Below, piece by piece: positions 44,701 through 55,870 of a stretch of DNA of 64,000 nucleotides. Under the pieces are notes generated by a model that saw only the letters and a program-made list of their open reading frames with translations, was not told the DNA's origin and did not search any database. The DNA is from Syngnathus acus (Eukaryota; Chordata; Actinopteri; Syngnathiformes; Syngnathidae): the NCBI RefSeq assembly GCF_901709675.1, contig NC_051097.1:10270039-10334038 (forward strand), given 5' to 3'. Both the position numbers and the translations under genes were made by a program. Numbering within the stretch: position 1 is the stretch's first letter; each line of letters starts with the position of its first letter.

Positions 44701-47700
44701 GCTTTCTGAGATTTAAGTGCTTCTTGACTGGCAGTGTTACAATCTCCACTTTCTTGTAGCAAAGGTGTGTTTGACTCTTCGGGTTGTGGTTCTGCGACTG
44801 CAGCCGAGTAATTCTGCACGCTTTCGGCATTTGGAGTCAGAGGTGAAGGTTCTGTGGGCTCTAAGGTGGGAGTCTCCGTCGTCCGACCGACTCCGTCGTC
44901 TGTTAATGAAAATGGAATTTGGCTGGAGCTGTTTTCCTCGATGAATTCCGCAATCTCTTCCTCCAGGAGTTTGTCGGTCTCGTTCACGCTCTCCGATTCG
45001 GTCTCTGCAATGAAGACACGATTTGATTGTAACGCCGCAGTGCTTGAAGTAGGATTAACACCGCTTACTTGTTGTCTGGTCAGGCGGCGTCTCCGACCGA
45101 GAGGGGTGAGACACGTTGCCGATGGCCAGCAAGGTCCGAGCAGCCTCGTTGTAGCTCTCCACCTCGGACACTGAGGGGAAAAAAACATTTACAACGTTTA
45201 ATTTCAACATTAGCGTCTGGAACACTGCAAAAGAGCCTCAACATACCTTGGGTGTGTTCGGGAGACATTAAGTCAATAACGTCCTAAAAGACAAGCGAGA
45301 CTTTTATTAGGCTTTGTCAGACTGAAATCCACTGGAATAACAGATGGATGGATGATGGAATCGTTGAAACAAATCAAATACACGAGGGCTCTCTTTTTTT
45401 CTGAAATTTGTGGAACTACATTCTAAGCAGGAGACACTTACAACCAGGAGGTCCAACTGATGCACGCACGGTTCAGGTGGCCCTGTCTCACTTTTGTCCC
45501 CCTCACAGAGGGAATTGGGGTAGAGTCCCTCTTGGGAAATGTCCAACACATCAGACATGTTGCCCAAGATATCAAGCTATATGGGACGGGAGGGAGGAGG
45601 GGGTGGATTATGGAAAGCATGCAAAGACAAATGATGTCGTGATGAAACTGATTTGTGACCCAAAATAAAAAAAGGTTTGGCACCTCCTCCATTGTCTCGT
45701 CCACCTGTGGGACGACAACCAAGGGGGAGCGAAGGCAGGCGGGCACAAAGGCTTCTTCTTCATCTCTCTGCTGGCGCTGCTCGTCTTCATCCTCGCTGGA
45801 TTCAGACTGGGATGCTCGCAGGGTAATAAGTTTGGACTTTTTGGACGACGGGGCGGTGGAGGGCGTCGTTGCAGATCTGGACCTCTTGGGGGTGCGCTTT
45901 CGCTCAGGTTTCGAGGCGGACCCTTCTTCTTTGACGGGGTAATTTAAGAGGCTGGGAGGCTTGGGGACTCTCCCGTACCTGCGAGACAGTGGTACCTTCT
46001 CTTAGAAGTGCTCCAAGTGGAGTAACCAAGTTGAGGATGTACCGAGTGGGTTTTGCAGGTTTAGCGGTGTAATCTTCATCACCAGAGGAAACACCGCCAT
46101 CATCATCATCACCGTTCTCCTTCTCATCGACTCCTTCAGGTGGCGTCTCTTTGTTCATCTGAAAAAAAAAAGTTAGCAACTTCAGAGAGGTGAAGCTGGC
46201 TGGAAGCGTACTCAAGACGGCTCTGGACTCGTCACCTGCTCATTCGAGGCTTCGTCCGCCACACCGCCGTCCTTTATCGCCGACACGTCGTCATCTGCCT
46301 TTGCGGCGGTCGGACCGGGTGGGAGCTTCTTACTCCACTTTCGGCCGAGGGGCAGGAGTGGTTTGGCCGCGCCGCCTCGTGAGAGTTTGGCGGGTTTAAT
46401 CGTCGTGCACTCGGCCGATTTGTCCGTAATTTCACACCTGGTCAAATGGCGATGTTAGATTCGGAAGAACATTTCATATTTGTAAACAAGTTTCCTTACA
46501 CTTGTGAATCGGGTTGATCCTCAGGAAGGGCTGCCTGTGCATCTACAGGTGTGCAGGCATCGTCTGAGGGGACGAAAGCAATCAAGCAATACAACAAAAC
46601 GTGCGGTTCAACAAGATGGCTCTGCTCTGACAAACCTTCTCCGTTGTTCTTTTCACCCGCTTTGCTTTTGCTCTTTAGCTCCGAGACGCCCTCCGCAGTC
46701 TTCCGTTTGCGTTTCCTCCCGGCCTTGGAGGCGAGGACCTTTCCATCCTCGTCGTTCTCTTTCTCTCCGTCCTCCGCCTCCGAGTTCGAGATATCATCAA
46801 TCTCCTCCTCCTCGTCTTCCTCCTCCTCGCTGTCGAGGAGATCGTCCAGAAACTCTTTGCCTGTCGTGGAGCATCATAACTAAGAGCAAGGAAGACTGGC
46901 AGAGAAGGTCCCCAACGAGGCTCGAGGAAGAGCCATTGTTCTCACAGAGCGGTGTGTGCACTCACTCTTTGCAACCTTTGAGCTCCTCTGTGAGTTCTTC
47001 CTCACCAGCGACTTGAGCTTCTTCCTGTTGGCTTGGACTTCTAGAATCTTCTCCAGCAGCTTCGTGAAATACTCGATGTCCAGCTTGCGTCGCTCTCCTG
47101 GAGGACAAACGGCAACATCGAGTCATCTTGGGAGGTTCTGAGAAAAAATATCTGGCATCGATATTGATGGGATACTCACGGAAAGCTTTGTCGATTCTCC
47201 ACGAGTTCTGTCGCTCCTCTTTTTTGAATTTGTTCTGTAAGTTTAAACACGCACACATGGAAAAAAATATATATGACTACGTCAACGAAACACAGCAACG
47301 CTCTTCTTGACAGACCCGTATCTCCGCCCGGGTTCTGTTGTGAAAAAGCTGGCCGATCATGGAGAAGTCGGTTCCCACCATGCTGATCGCTAGGAAGAAC
47401 ATGTCTGTCTCTGCGAGAATTGGGAGACATGGAAAAAGCAAGCTCGAAGATGCACGCAACTTTTGCTTGGCCACAAATTGCTGTTGCTACAACCTTCGCT
47501 GGTCCAAGGCTTGCAGTAGGCGGACGGCCTGAAACTGGAGTAGGTGGTGGTGGAGCCGCGCTCGAAAATGGGGTCACGCCCCTCCGCCGGGTTCGGTCCT
47601 TTGGTTCGCTTGACCTCCACTGTCAAGCTGGGACACACAAGCACTCACAATTTATTTTACAGTGAATGCCTCGGGGTTTTTTTTTTTGTATCAGTGCACC

Positions 47701-49112
47701 TACCTCTCCTCATCCAGGATCAGAGTGCCGTCTTCGGCCACTTTGACCCGCGGCATCATCGTTGCATCATCTTCTTCCTCCTCCTCTGCTGCTGCTGGCT
47801 CTTCCTCCTCCGCCTGTCTTCTCGTCTCCGGGACAACTTCCGGGTTCAATTTCTGCACTCTTTCTGTCGATCTGGGGTTAGAAAAGCCAGTTCAAACTTG
47901 CCCAGCCTTGAGCGTGGACTCGGGCGGACTCGAATGTGAACTCACTTCTCTTTGCTTGGGGAAACCGTAGTCTTGTTGCCCTGAGCGTCGTCCTCTAAAC
48001 TGTAGCTGTGATACGGCAGTTGCGGGTCACAAAAAAGCAAATAAACGAGCTTAAACGAGCAAGGTGCACTCACGACATAGGGTTGGACGATGGCAGGTAG
48101 CGGATGAGATCCCTCATGGTCATTTTGGAGGGATCCAAAGTGTATTCATTGTCATTCTTCCTCTTTGCTTTCTGTACACGCTGCAACGTGATTGGTCCAA
48201 ATATGATTTGTTTGGAGTTTTACATTGGGTTTTTGTGTGTAACCAATTAGAAACAAGGATTCCAAAAACAAACCTTTTCTTTCCGCATCTCCTGTCTGAG
48301 CATTTTGCGGAGTTTGAGAGCTTTTTCCATCCTTTGAATGTCCGACGGGTCGTTCAAAAGTCGACTCAGGGAGAATCGGGGAATCAACGACTTGTCGCTC
48401 TTTGTCGACAGGAGGGTCTTGGCTTTTTCCGACACTGCCGTCGCTTCTTTATCCGGTGGCCTGGGGGGAACTTTGATGACCTCATCGTCTGACGGAACCA
48501 AAGCCTTGTCTGTTTTTTTTATTCCTTTTGGAGAGTGGTCAGCAGAGATGGCAGCTGCTTGTTCTGAATCGCCAGAAAAGGCGACGATTGGTTCAGGCTC
48601 AGGTTCGGGCTCAGGCGGCGTCGGAGCCCCGGACTGTGCCGCTTGAGTTTCAAATTGTGGCTCAAGTTCTGAATCTTTCGGGGGACTTTTAGAGTCCACC
48701 TTGGCAGTGGACTTTGCCGTTCGAGTGATGGCAGCGAGGCGACCCGGGGCCACTCTGGGCTTGGCAGAGAAGCGTTTCCTCCTCTGGACAGCCGCTGAGG
48801 AGCTGGTGCCATCCCCACTTGGATCGTTTCCATCACTAATCAGGACACAAAGATGTCTACATTAACCAATTGTGCCTGAAACCATAACTAATTAACTAAA
48901 TAACCAACTCACCTCACGGTGGTAGCTTTAGCCTCAGGCGCATCAATGGGTTTGCTGTCAGTCACCGTGGAGGCTGCCACGCTCTCCTCGACATCTTTCG
49001 GAGGAGCCCCTTTGGCCTCCTGACTTGACGGTGCGGCTTCTTGCGACGAAGCCGCCGTCCTCCCGACCCCGCCCACATTGGGACGAACACTAAACCTCGA
49101 GCGGCGAAACAT
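41800..49112 (-). CDS. BDP1 (TFIIIB B'' subunit)
   Basis: BDP1 is the TFIIIB subunit that stabilises promoter opening for RNA polymerase III. The start is MFRRSRFSVRPNVGG at 49112, just like the vertebrate N terminus. Following exons give QRRKRFSAKPRVAPGR, LRKMLRQEMRKEK, then the extended SANT region: LTVEVKRTKGPN, DPIFERGSTTTYSSFR, ETDMFFLAISMVGTDFSMIG, QLFHNRTRAEIR and SWRIDKAF. Next come acidic and basic exons (46.9-45.6 kb; KLITLRASQSES, then VDETMEE). A long exon (43609-45004) contains two copies of a unit with RSRF(P/A)KVKP and a third RSRLVKPKPNVGRG follows. The C terminus SQYFLSDIFTEVNET resembles the conserved vertebrate end. About 20 short introns; shorter than human BDP1 because most of its internal repeats are absent. 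Minor exon edges were not all resolved. Confidence 0.95.
42030..42044 (+). promoter_or_regulatory. CTCF-like motif near the bdp1 3' end
   Basis: CCTGCAGATGGCGCT matches the CTCF core with one mismatch, in a bdp1 intron. Confidence 0.3.
43238..43253 (-). promoter_or_regulatory. CTCF-type motif in bdp1
   Basis: The minus strand reads CCACTAGAGGGCGCTG, a full match to the CTCF consensus, between two bdp1 exons. Confidence 0.45.
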
Positions 49113-49733
49113 CGGGACCTGAACGTTTCACAAGATGCTTCAATCAACTGGATCACACTGGAATGTCATCCAACTGAATGGCTTTTCAAGACAAGAAAAA
49201 CACAATTGAAATGGAAACAAAAGTGAATGCCACTAAATTAAAATGTCGGGCCCAAATAACCTTTTCCCCTCCCCAGCATGATAACTCATTACTGTCTGTG
49301 GCAAGTTAGAAAATAGTTTGTCTTCACAATAACATTGCACCATTACCACTCACACTAATATGGCATTTGTAAAACTGACATTTATTCATTCTTTGTCTAA
49401 TATGACCGTATGCACTTTTGTGAGTAATATTTCACTACTGTTTTACGTGTTTTGGTGCAATATTGACATTGTCGGTCAGCTAGCTCGTGAGAGCTTTTAA
49501 AAGAGCATAAACACCCCACTGTTGGTTTGAGTTAAGAAAACGTTGACAACTAAAATCAAAATATACATTAAATATACGAACTGGAAATAGGTATGGAGAA
49601 GTTAAAGATAAAACTCCAACAAACATGATAACGACTGCGGTGGTGTGAGCCTTTCTATCGTGTTCCGTCTTTAAGTTACGCAAAACCAAAAAGGATTTTA
49701 TCGTTGATATTCGACGGTTTTCTGAACACTTAC

Positions 49734-49880
49734 CTGCCGACTATAGTTTCGTCAGTGAGGAATAAATAGCCATTAATCGACGAGGGAAAGGATCCTGACA
49801 GAACACCAGAAGCTAATCCGCCATGTTGGCAATGACGGAATATTTCCTCGCCCGCGAGGTGCATTATGGGAAATGTAGTC
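49734..49880 (-). promoter_or_regulatory. bdp1 noncoding first exon and promoter
   Basis: GTCGGCAG|GTAAGT on the minus strand marks a donor at plus 49734, giving a leader exon of about 90 bases. Near its 5' end is CCGCCATGTTGG (plus), a YY1-like motif. About 40 bases further upstream the minus strand carries ACTACATTTCCCATAATGC (plus 49861-49880 region), a close match to the ZNF143/Staf site ACTACAATTCCCAGAATGC. The putative dab2 polyadenylation signal (49989) is only about 110 bases away. Confidence 0.6.
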
Positions 49881-49988
49881 GCAGATTTCGGTCGATTAAA
49901 CATTAGTTTTTTTAGTAGAATAAATTAATATTGCTACATCTTGGATCATTTCCAACAAGACACAAATCAGTCAGTGCTGCTTCATAAT

Positions 49989-49994
49989 TTTATT
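49989..49994 (-). terminator. dab2 polyadenylation signal (candidate)
   Basis: TTTATT on the plus strand is AATAAA on the gene strand, about 360 bases after the dab2 stop. Confidence 0.45.
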
Positions 49995-50351
49995 TCATTT
50001 TTTTTTTTTTTTCAATACAGTCAACATCAGGAGTGGATGTCTTTGGACATTTCTCATAAAGTTTTTTTTTTTTGCCATTTCTCTTTTCAGCAGATCATGA
50101 CGTAACACGAGTTGGATCAATGCTCTTCGAAAATAGGGGAATGACGAATCAGACAGAGCAAATAGAGACAGCGCTGTAGAAGGCTGGACGGAGGCCATTG
50201 TTTTTTTGATTGTCTTGCAGCGATTTGTCCCAGAGATGATGTCACTTCATGGAATGTCCATTTGAGCTGGGAAAACATGACCAAAAAAAAAAAAATTAGA
50301 AACGCAATTCAAATTCAATGAACAAATTCATGACTTACAACGATCGGAAGG

Positions 50352-53300
50352 TCAAGCGAAGGGATTTCCAAAGGGATCTCCGAAGGCACTCGTTGAGTTC
50401 TGAGCAACAGGTGCAGTCTGCCATTAAAAAAAAAACACATTATGAATGAATAGGAGGAAACCATTAAAGGTCATCCTGAGCAAAGTTGCAATGACAAAAT
50501 ATGCACCATTGGAACAGGTGGGCTCCCAAATAGAGTCGTGTCAGGGGCTCCAAATGCTTCATCGAACTTGTCCAGACTGTGGCCTTGTGCCGGTGCGGAG
50601 CTGTTTGAAGAGAAGGCGGCATCGAGGAGGCCCAGGGCGTTAACACTCGGAGCTGGTGCGTCTGTGCGGGGAAAGGAGAACATGTAAGGATGGGAAAACG
50701 TGGAAAGTGTTGGTGTCCGGCGTCGCCTTACCGTAGAGTGCCGCCGACATTGCGTTGATGTCAAAGTCATCGTTGTCAGCGGTGTCTTGAGCCAAACCCA
50801 CTTTATTGGAGAAGTACTGGTCGAAACCCCCCGATTCTGAAGCCGGAGCCTGCTCGCCTTTCCGAGCGGGGATGGCGGGCGGCTTGGCGAGCTGGAAGTC
50901 CTTGAACATCTCTTTGCCGGTCTTCTTCTCTTTGTCGCCAAGGGGGTCCAAAGCGGTGAAGGCGTTTTTCTCCGGCTTAGGTGGGGCCTCTTTCACAGGC
51001 GGCCGGGGAGGCGGGCGGGACGGACCTTGCTGGTCACCCAGGCCGCAGAAAGGGCTGGGCTGGAAGGGGTTGGTGGCGGCCGGGTGGACCCAAACCCCGG
51101 CCGGCGGCGCAGGCTGGCCCCAGCCGAGATGCGGGGCGCCGAACTGAGGAGGCACCTGCTGGCCCCAGGCGTTGGGGGGAATGGGAAGACCACCAAAAGC
51201 AGACGGCTGCGGGTAGGCGGACGTAGGGGGTGCGTACATGGAGGGGGGTACGGTGGAGGTTGCCCACATGCCCGCAGTGGTAATGCCGGTATTGGCTGGT
51301 GGACCTAACTGAAGATCTCCTGGAGTTAAAAAAAAAAAACTTTACAAACCAAGAACCTTCTGAATGCTCTTCTATCATCCCGCCATCCTACCCAAAGCCG
51401 CGATGGAGGACTGCGACGTGTTGTTGAACAGGTCGCCCCCAGCTGACGAGCCTTCAGGAGCAGCAAACAGATCGGCTCCGAACAAGTCACTTGCAGCAGA
51501 CTGATGAGGGGGTACGATGAGGACATTTTTAAAAACCAAATGAAATGTTCTCAGACTCCGGGTGCATCAACACAGCTAGCCGTATTGGAGATGAGGAAAA
51601 AAAATCCTTCCTCTGCCGTGAGTGCGCCCATTTCAAATACATTGTGACGCTTTCTTACCAGCATGCATCGCAACTTACCGGCGGCGCTTTATCGGCGGAA
51701 GCGTGAGCATTAGCAAAAACAAGGAAAGGAGGTTACAGCATTAAAAAGGCACATTTATGATTGGCTCAAAGGAAGCTCGTGACCACGAGTGCATGCGTTC
51801 AGAGACACCACCCTCTTTTTAGACGTCCAGTGGAGAGCGAGTGCCACCTGCATGCAGCCACCTTCAGGCATCACACATGCAGCCAAAGCCGTCAAACGGC
51901 AAGGTCCGGTCACCTTCTGACTCCTCCGACCTCGTCCGGCCTTCGAGCTCTGCGGAGGCGGGTTTAGAACCACAGAGTCCTTGCTCGCAATCTCTTGGTG
52001 GCTCGCCCCGTTCGAATCAAAAAAGGGGTTTTGGCCCGATCCCGACTCGCTGCCGTCCATCATGCCGCCGTGTGTTATTTTGCCCCCTAGTGGCCACTGG
52101 CCGTTACTGAGAGCGAGGATCATGTTCTTACTGGTTAAGCCCAACATCTGCTGGCCGAGATGTTCAGAGTTCCCGTTCAAAGGGTCGCTAACGGCCGTCC
52201 TAGCACAGACGACGGGGCCGTTGTCGGGACGGGGCGTTTTGGACAGAGGATCGTCTCTGAAAGGGTCGCTGTCCGGGGTTGGAAAGTAGCCGAACGGCGA
52301 GCAGAAGGGATTCTCTGTCTGGGGCGGCGCCCTGTGGTCGGCGGCACAGGAAGTTAAAAGCGTTCCCTTTATGCAATTCTGATTGCTGTCGACTTCAGAG
52401 GACAAGTCCAGCAAGAGAATATCATTAGAGTCCTGGTTCACATGAGAGGGAGATGCAGAGATCAGATCAACACGGGGGTCAGTAACACATGAATCACAAA
52501 AGACAAAAATCAACATCAACTCAATTCTAAAAAGGATTTTTTTTTTTTTTTCCAATTTAATGACTACCATAAAACAAAATATTCTTTTTAGAATCGAGTT
52601 TACACGTAGGCAATTTTGTAACAGTGTTGTGAGTATTACTGGAAACGTTAAAAGTGGCTTGTAGGATTTAGCGAGATGGTGATCGAGGCGAAGGGAGCGA
52701 CGCAAACTTACGTTCGGGGCCTGGATGTCCGGGGGGGTCGACATGTCCCCGAACAAGTCCACTGGCTGTTAGTCACAAATGTAACATGTCACTACAGGCT
52801 CAGTTATCACGTTAATAAATAAATGCTAAATAGAATAATATTGATCACCGCTTGGTTGACTTACTTGAGTGTTTTTTACCTGCACAGCATTACTTCCATT
52901 CTAAAAACAAAATGTTTTCAATTTTTATAGAAGTGAATTCAAATTCTATTTAAAATGCTACCATAAGCTCACCTCAACAACCGTGCTGCCATTTTCTCCC
53001 TGTAAATAAAAAAAACAAAAAAACAATAGAATGAAAAGAAACCCCAAACCTTGACTGTGTACGTCACCGAATGACCACAAGGGGGCAGTGTTGCCTTTAC
53101 CTTCTGGGAGGCCTCAGCCTCTTTCTTCCTCGCGTTGAAGATGACTTGGAAGAGATCCTTCAGGTCCAAGACAAGCGGCTCCGCCTGCCAGGCAACAAAC
53201 GGCGTGTCAGGAACAGACACAAGGCGGTGTTAAAAATAAGAAAATAAACATTAGCACATGCTCCAGAACCTGCTGTGCCGTCTTGATGGCGAAGAACTGA

Positions 53301-54188
53301 TGCTGGCCCTCGGCTCCGCACACGTAGCCAAAGGCCCGGTTGTCTGTCACGTCCCTGGCGATGAAGGAAATCTTGCTCACCGGGTGCTCGTGCTCAATCA
53401 CCTGACGCAGGAAAATATGTTCGTTAGAGGAACAGAATAATAAATACACCATTCGGAAATGAAGAGTAGCAACAATAGAACTTACTCCTGATTTCTCATC
53501 AATGATTTTGATGCCAGACATGGATATAGTGACCCAAATCCGCTGTTTGTGTTTCCCTTGTGAGCGAGCGGCGACCGCCATTCCCTGGAAGTAACACTTG
53601 TGAGTTTTTGGCGTTCGGTCATTTCAATGGCCGAAATGTTCACCTTCAGCTTCATCATGGAGTCCTGGCACATTTTGTCTCCTCGGGCCTCGGGTACATC
53701 GTCGATTCCGATCAGTTTGGCTTTGTACCTCACGCCGTCCCCTCGAAACCTGGCCAGCAGGTACTCGTCTGTTTTGTCCGGAACTGAATGAGAAAAATGG
53801 GTTGCTTTTGGAGTCATGTGACCAAACCTGCACGACCATTTGTTGCTAGGCAGAATTTGTGACTCAGGAGAATTACTTGGTTAAGTTCCTCTTTTTTTTT
53901 TTTTAATGGGATTTTTATAGTGTATTTGGTGTTAGCATTGAGCTAGCAAATATTCACCAGATTAGATGAACATTTTTGTGTTTAAAAAAACAATGTTGAC
54001 TTTTGTTTGTTAGCTTTCCAGTTCTACCACATCTCACCTTTCTTCTTGTCTTTCTTGAACGGCACCTTGGATCCCGCCGTCGCAGGTGAGGCAGGAGGGG
54101 AGCTGGAGGTCGAGATGGCGGGTGGCGACGTCGCAGTCGGGTCGGCGGCGGCGGCGACCGGCACGTTGGCCTCCACCATAGTTGACAT
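50352..54188 (-). CDS. Disabled homolog 2 (Dab2), endocytic adaptor
   Basis: Dab2 links LDL-receptor-family and integrin cargo to clathrin, AP-2, Eps15 and myosin VI. The start is [14 protein letters not shown] at 54188 (A at -3); an upstream in-frame ATG has no family support. The exon ends FKKDKKK; the PTB domain follows: [77 protein letters not shown]. Then come [12 protein letters not shown] and a large exon (about 51.9-52.5 kb) matching the alternative exon of the p96 isoform, with [17 protein letters not shown] and QNPFFDS. The C-terminal half has [35 protein letters not shown] and [20 protein letters not shown] (myosin VI and SH3 binding region), ending [12 protein letters not shown] and NPF motifs for AP-2 and EH proteins are plentiful. 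It lies next to c9, as in human. Confidence 0.96.
52080..52093 (-). promoter_or_regulatory. CTCF-type motif inside a dab2 coding exon
   Basis: The minus strand reads CCACTAGGGGGCAA, a strong core match. It also encodes part of GQWPLGGKI in the p96-type exon, so it is both coding and a potential binding site. Confidence 0.4.
53075..53090 (+). promoter_or_regulatory. CTCF-type motif in a dab2 intron
   Basis: CCACAAGGGGGCAGTG is an essentially full match to the CTCF consensus, just upstream (in gene terms, downstream) of the PTB exon encoding the [10 protein letters not shown] end. Confidence 0.5.
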
Positions 54189-55166
54189 AGTGCGGGAGGT
54201 TGTGCGAGTCTCACTAGAGGACGGGACGTCGGTCGGTGGGGTGGCTCTGGCGGAAGGCAGCTCAGCGTTGGGCGGGAGCGCTTTTAGCATCCACGCATGC
54301 TTCGCGGAGTTACCTTCAACAACGAATCGAATAATTCCAATATAAAAGGTCACACAAAACCTATTTATCAAAGCTTCAGTGGGTTCATTTTTCCATAGAA
54401 CTAAGGTGGTGTGAGGAGAGAGTCAGCAAAACTTGAAGCCCTACAGTGAGGTCAAACATTTGTTCCAAGTTTATTTACCACTTGGCTACTGGACAGACGA
54501 TTTTGACAAGCAATAAACATTTACAACTTTGACAGAACCCATAAAAGCATTTTAACCTCCAAGGTGGCAAAACATGCTGAATAACACCAGGTGACTTCTT
54601 TTTAATGACCCCAATCGACACGAAACAACCCACACACTCCAGACATGCTCAGTGTTGTTCCAGCGCTAACCGCTAGCAAGGCTGCGAGCGGCCCGGAATT
54701 GAGCAAAGGTCGGATACGAGCAAAGGTCGAGCAATCGGGTCGAGTTAATCTTACGCCGGTAGTGTAAAAGATCTTGTGATGCTCAGCAAAGCATCTGCTG
54801 ATGGAACTCAAGAGTTGAGCCAACGGATAGTTAAAAATCGAATTAAAGGGAGATAAGGCCGGAATCACCAAAAGTTTATTGGAAGTTTGTGTCTTTCTTT
54901 TGTTGAGAAGCATGCAAGCACCTGGAATGATTAACACTTATGTGAATGGACATTGTGATATTGCCACCAATTAACAGCATTTATGTTTAAAAAATAATTA
55001 AAAATTCCCGTGGAATCTATGGTCCACTTTAAAAAGTTTGAGAACACTTTTTCCTCTGCATTAGTGTAAATTGGACACCTTGCTGAACATTTTTTTTTTT
55101 TTTTTTAAGTCACTGCCACAAACGTCAGCAAAATATGCAAGCAGCGAGGCCTGGAAGGAAAGTGGA

Positions 55167-55183
55167 GGGGGGGGGGGGGGGGG
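55167..55183. repeat. G17 homopolymer
   Basis: An uninterrupted G run in the dab2 leader intron; similar runs of 18 and 20 G occur at 8364-8381 and 19484-19503. Confidence 0.9.
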
Positions 55184-55645
55184 CGATGGGGGTAATGTCA
55201 CAATCCTGGGGCCGTCAAGAACCGTGAAGCGGTGCACATCTGGAGGAAATCAGCCAGTGAGTCAGCGTGCTAGTGAATGAAATGTGGTGTAACACAGCCA
55301 GGGCGCAAACACACGAACACGAACACAGGCCATGCATGCCAACATGGGCCTCTCGTGCACAATGAGAAGGAGAAGGAGGAGGAGAAGCTGCGTGGGCTTG
55401 AAAAGTCATTTTTAGACTCCTTGCAGGCTGGACAGTCAGCAGAACACCCCCCCACCTCCCCCGTGATTTATAGTTTCTTGTGGAACAAAAAGCCCAGAAA
55501 GTTAAAAAAAAATCAATTGAAAGCCATAACATGTGGGAGAAACAGTTTGGTTACGTCAAACATTCATGGATGGAAAGTTGGGAAGCGCGCACGCACAGGC
55601 GTGCACTAAAAAAAAAAAAAAGTAGGAAAATGGTCGTGGACTCAC

Positions 55646-55870
55646 CGTGATTTTCGGGGGAAAGGGGAGCTCCGCTTAAGAAGTGGAGGTCGGTGAGGTT
55701 ACCGGTCCGTTGTTTTTCTCCGTGAAAGTGAAGCACAGGAGCGCCGCGCACTCTCGATATGCCGCAAACTTGTCACTCTTGAAGCCTTTCCTGCCTTCCT
55801 GCCTGCCTGCTTGCCTGGCTGCCTGCAAGTTAACGTCGCCTCTGGGGGGGAAGTGGGCGGTCCCTGCCTG
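55646..55870 (-). promoter_or_regulatory. dab2 noncoding first exon and promoter (putative)
   Basis: The minus strand shows GAAAATCACG|GTGAGTCC, a strong donor at plus 55646, in GC-rich sequence upstream of dab2. The exon would be 5' UTR. A CCTGCCTGC-type repeat lies at about 55790-55825. The upper edge and start site are uncertain. Confidence 0.4.

Noticed and set aside
51755-52762. Single 335-residue dab2 exon as one open frame
   Set aside because: The frame runs through intron sequence at both ends (T-runs, no family match); only the middle, about 51.9-52.5 kb, is the real exon.
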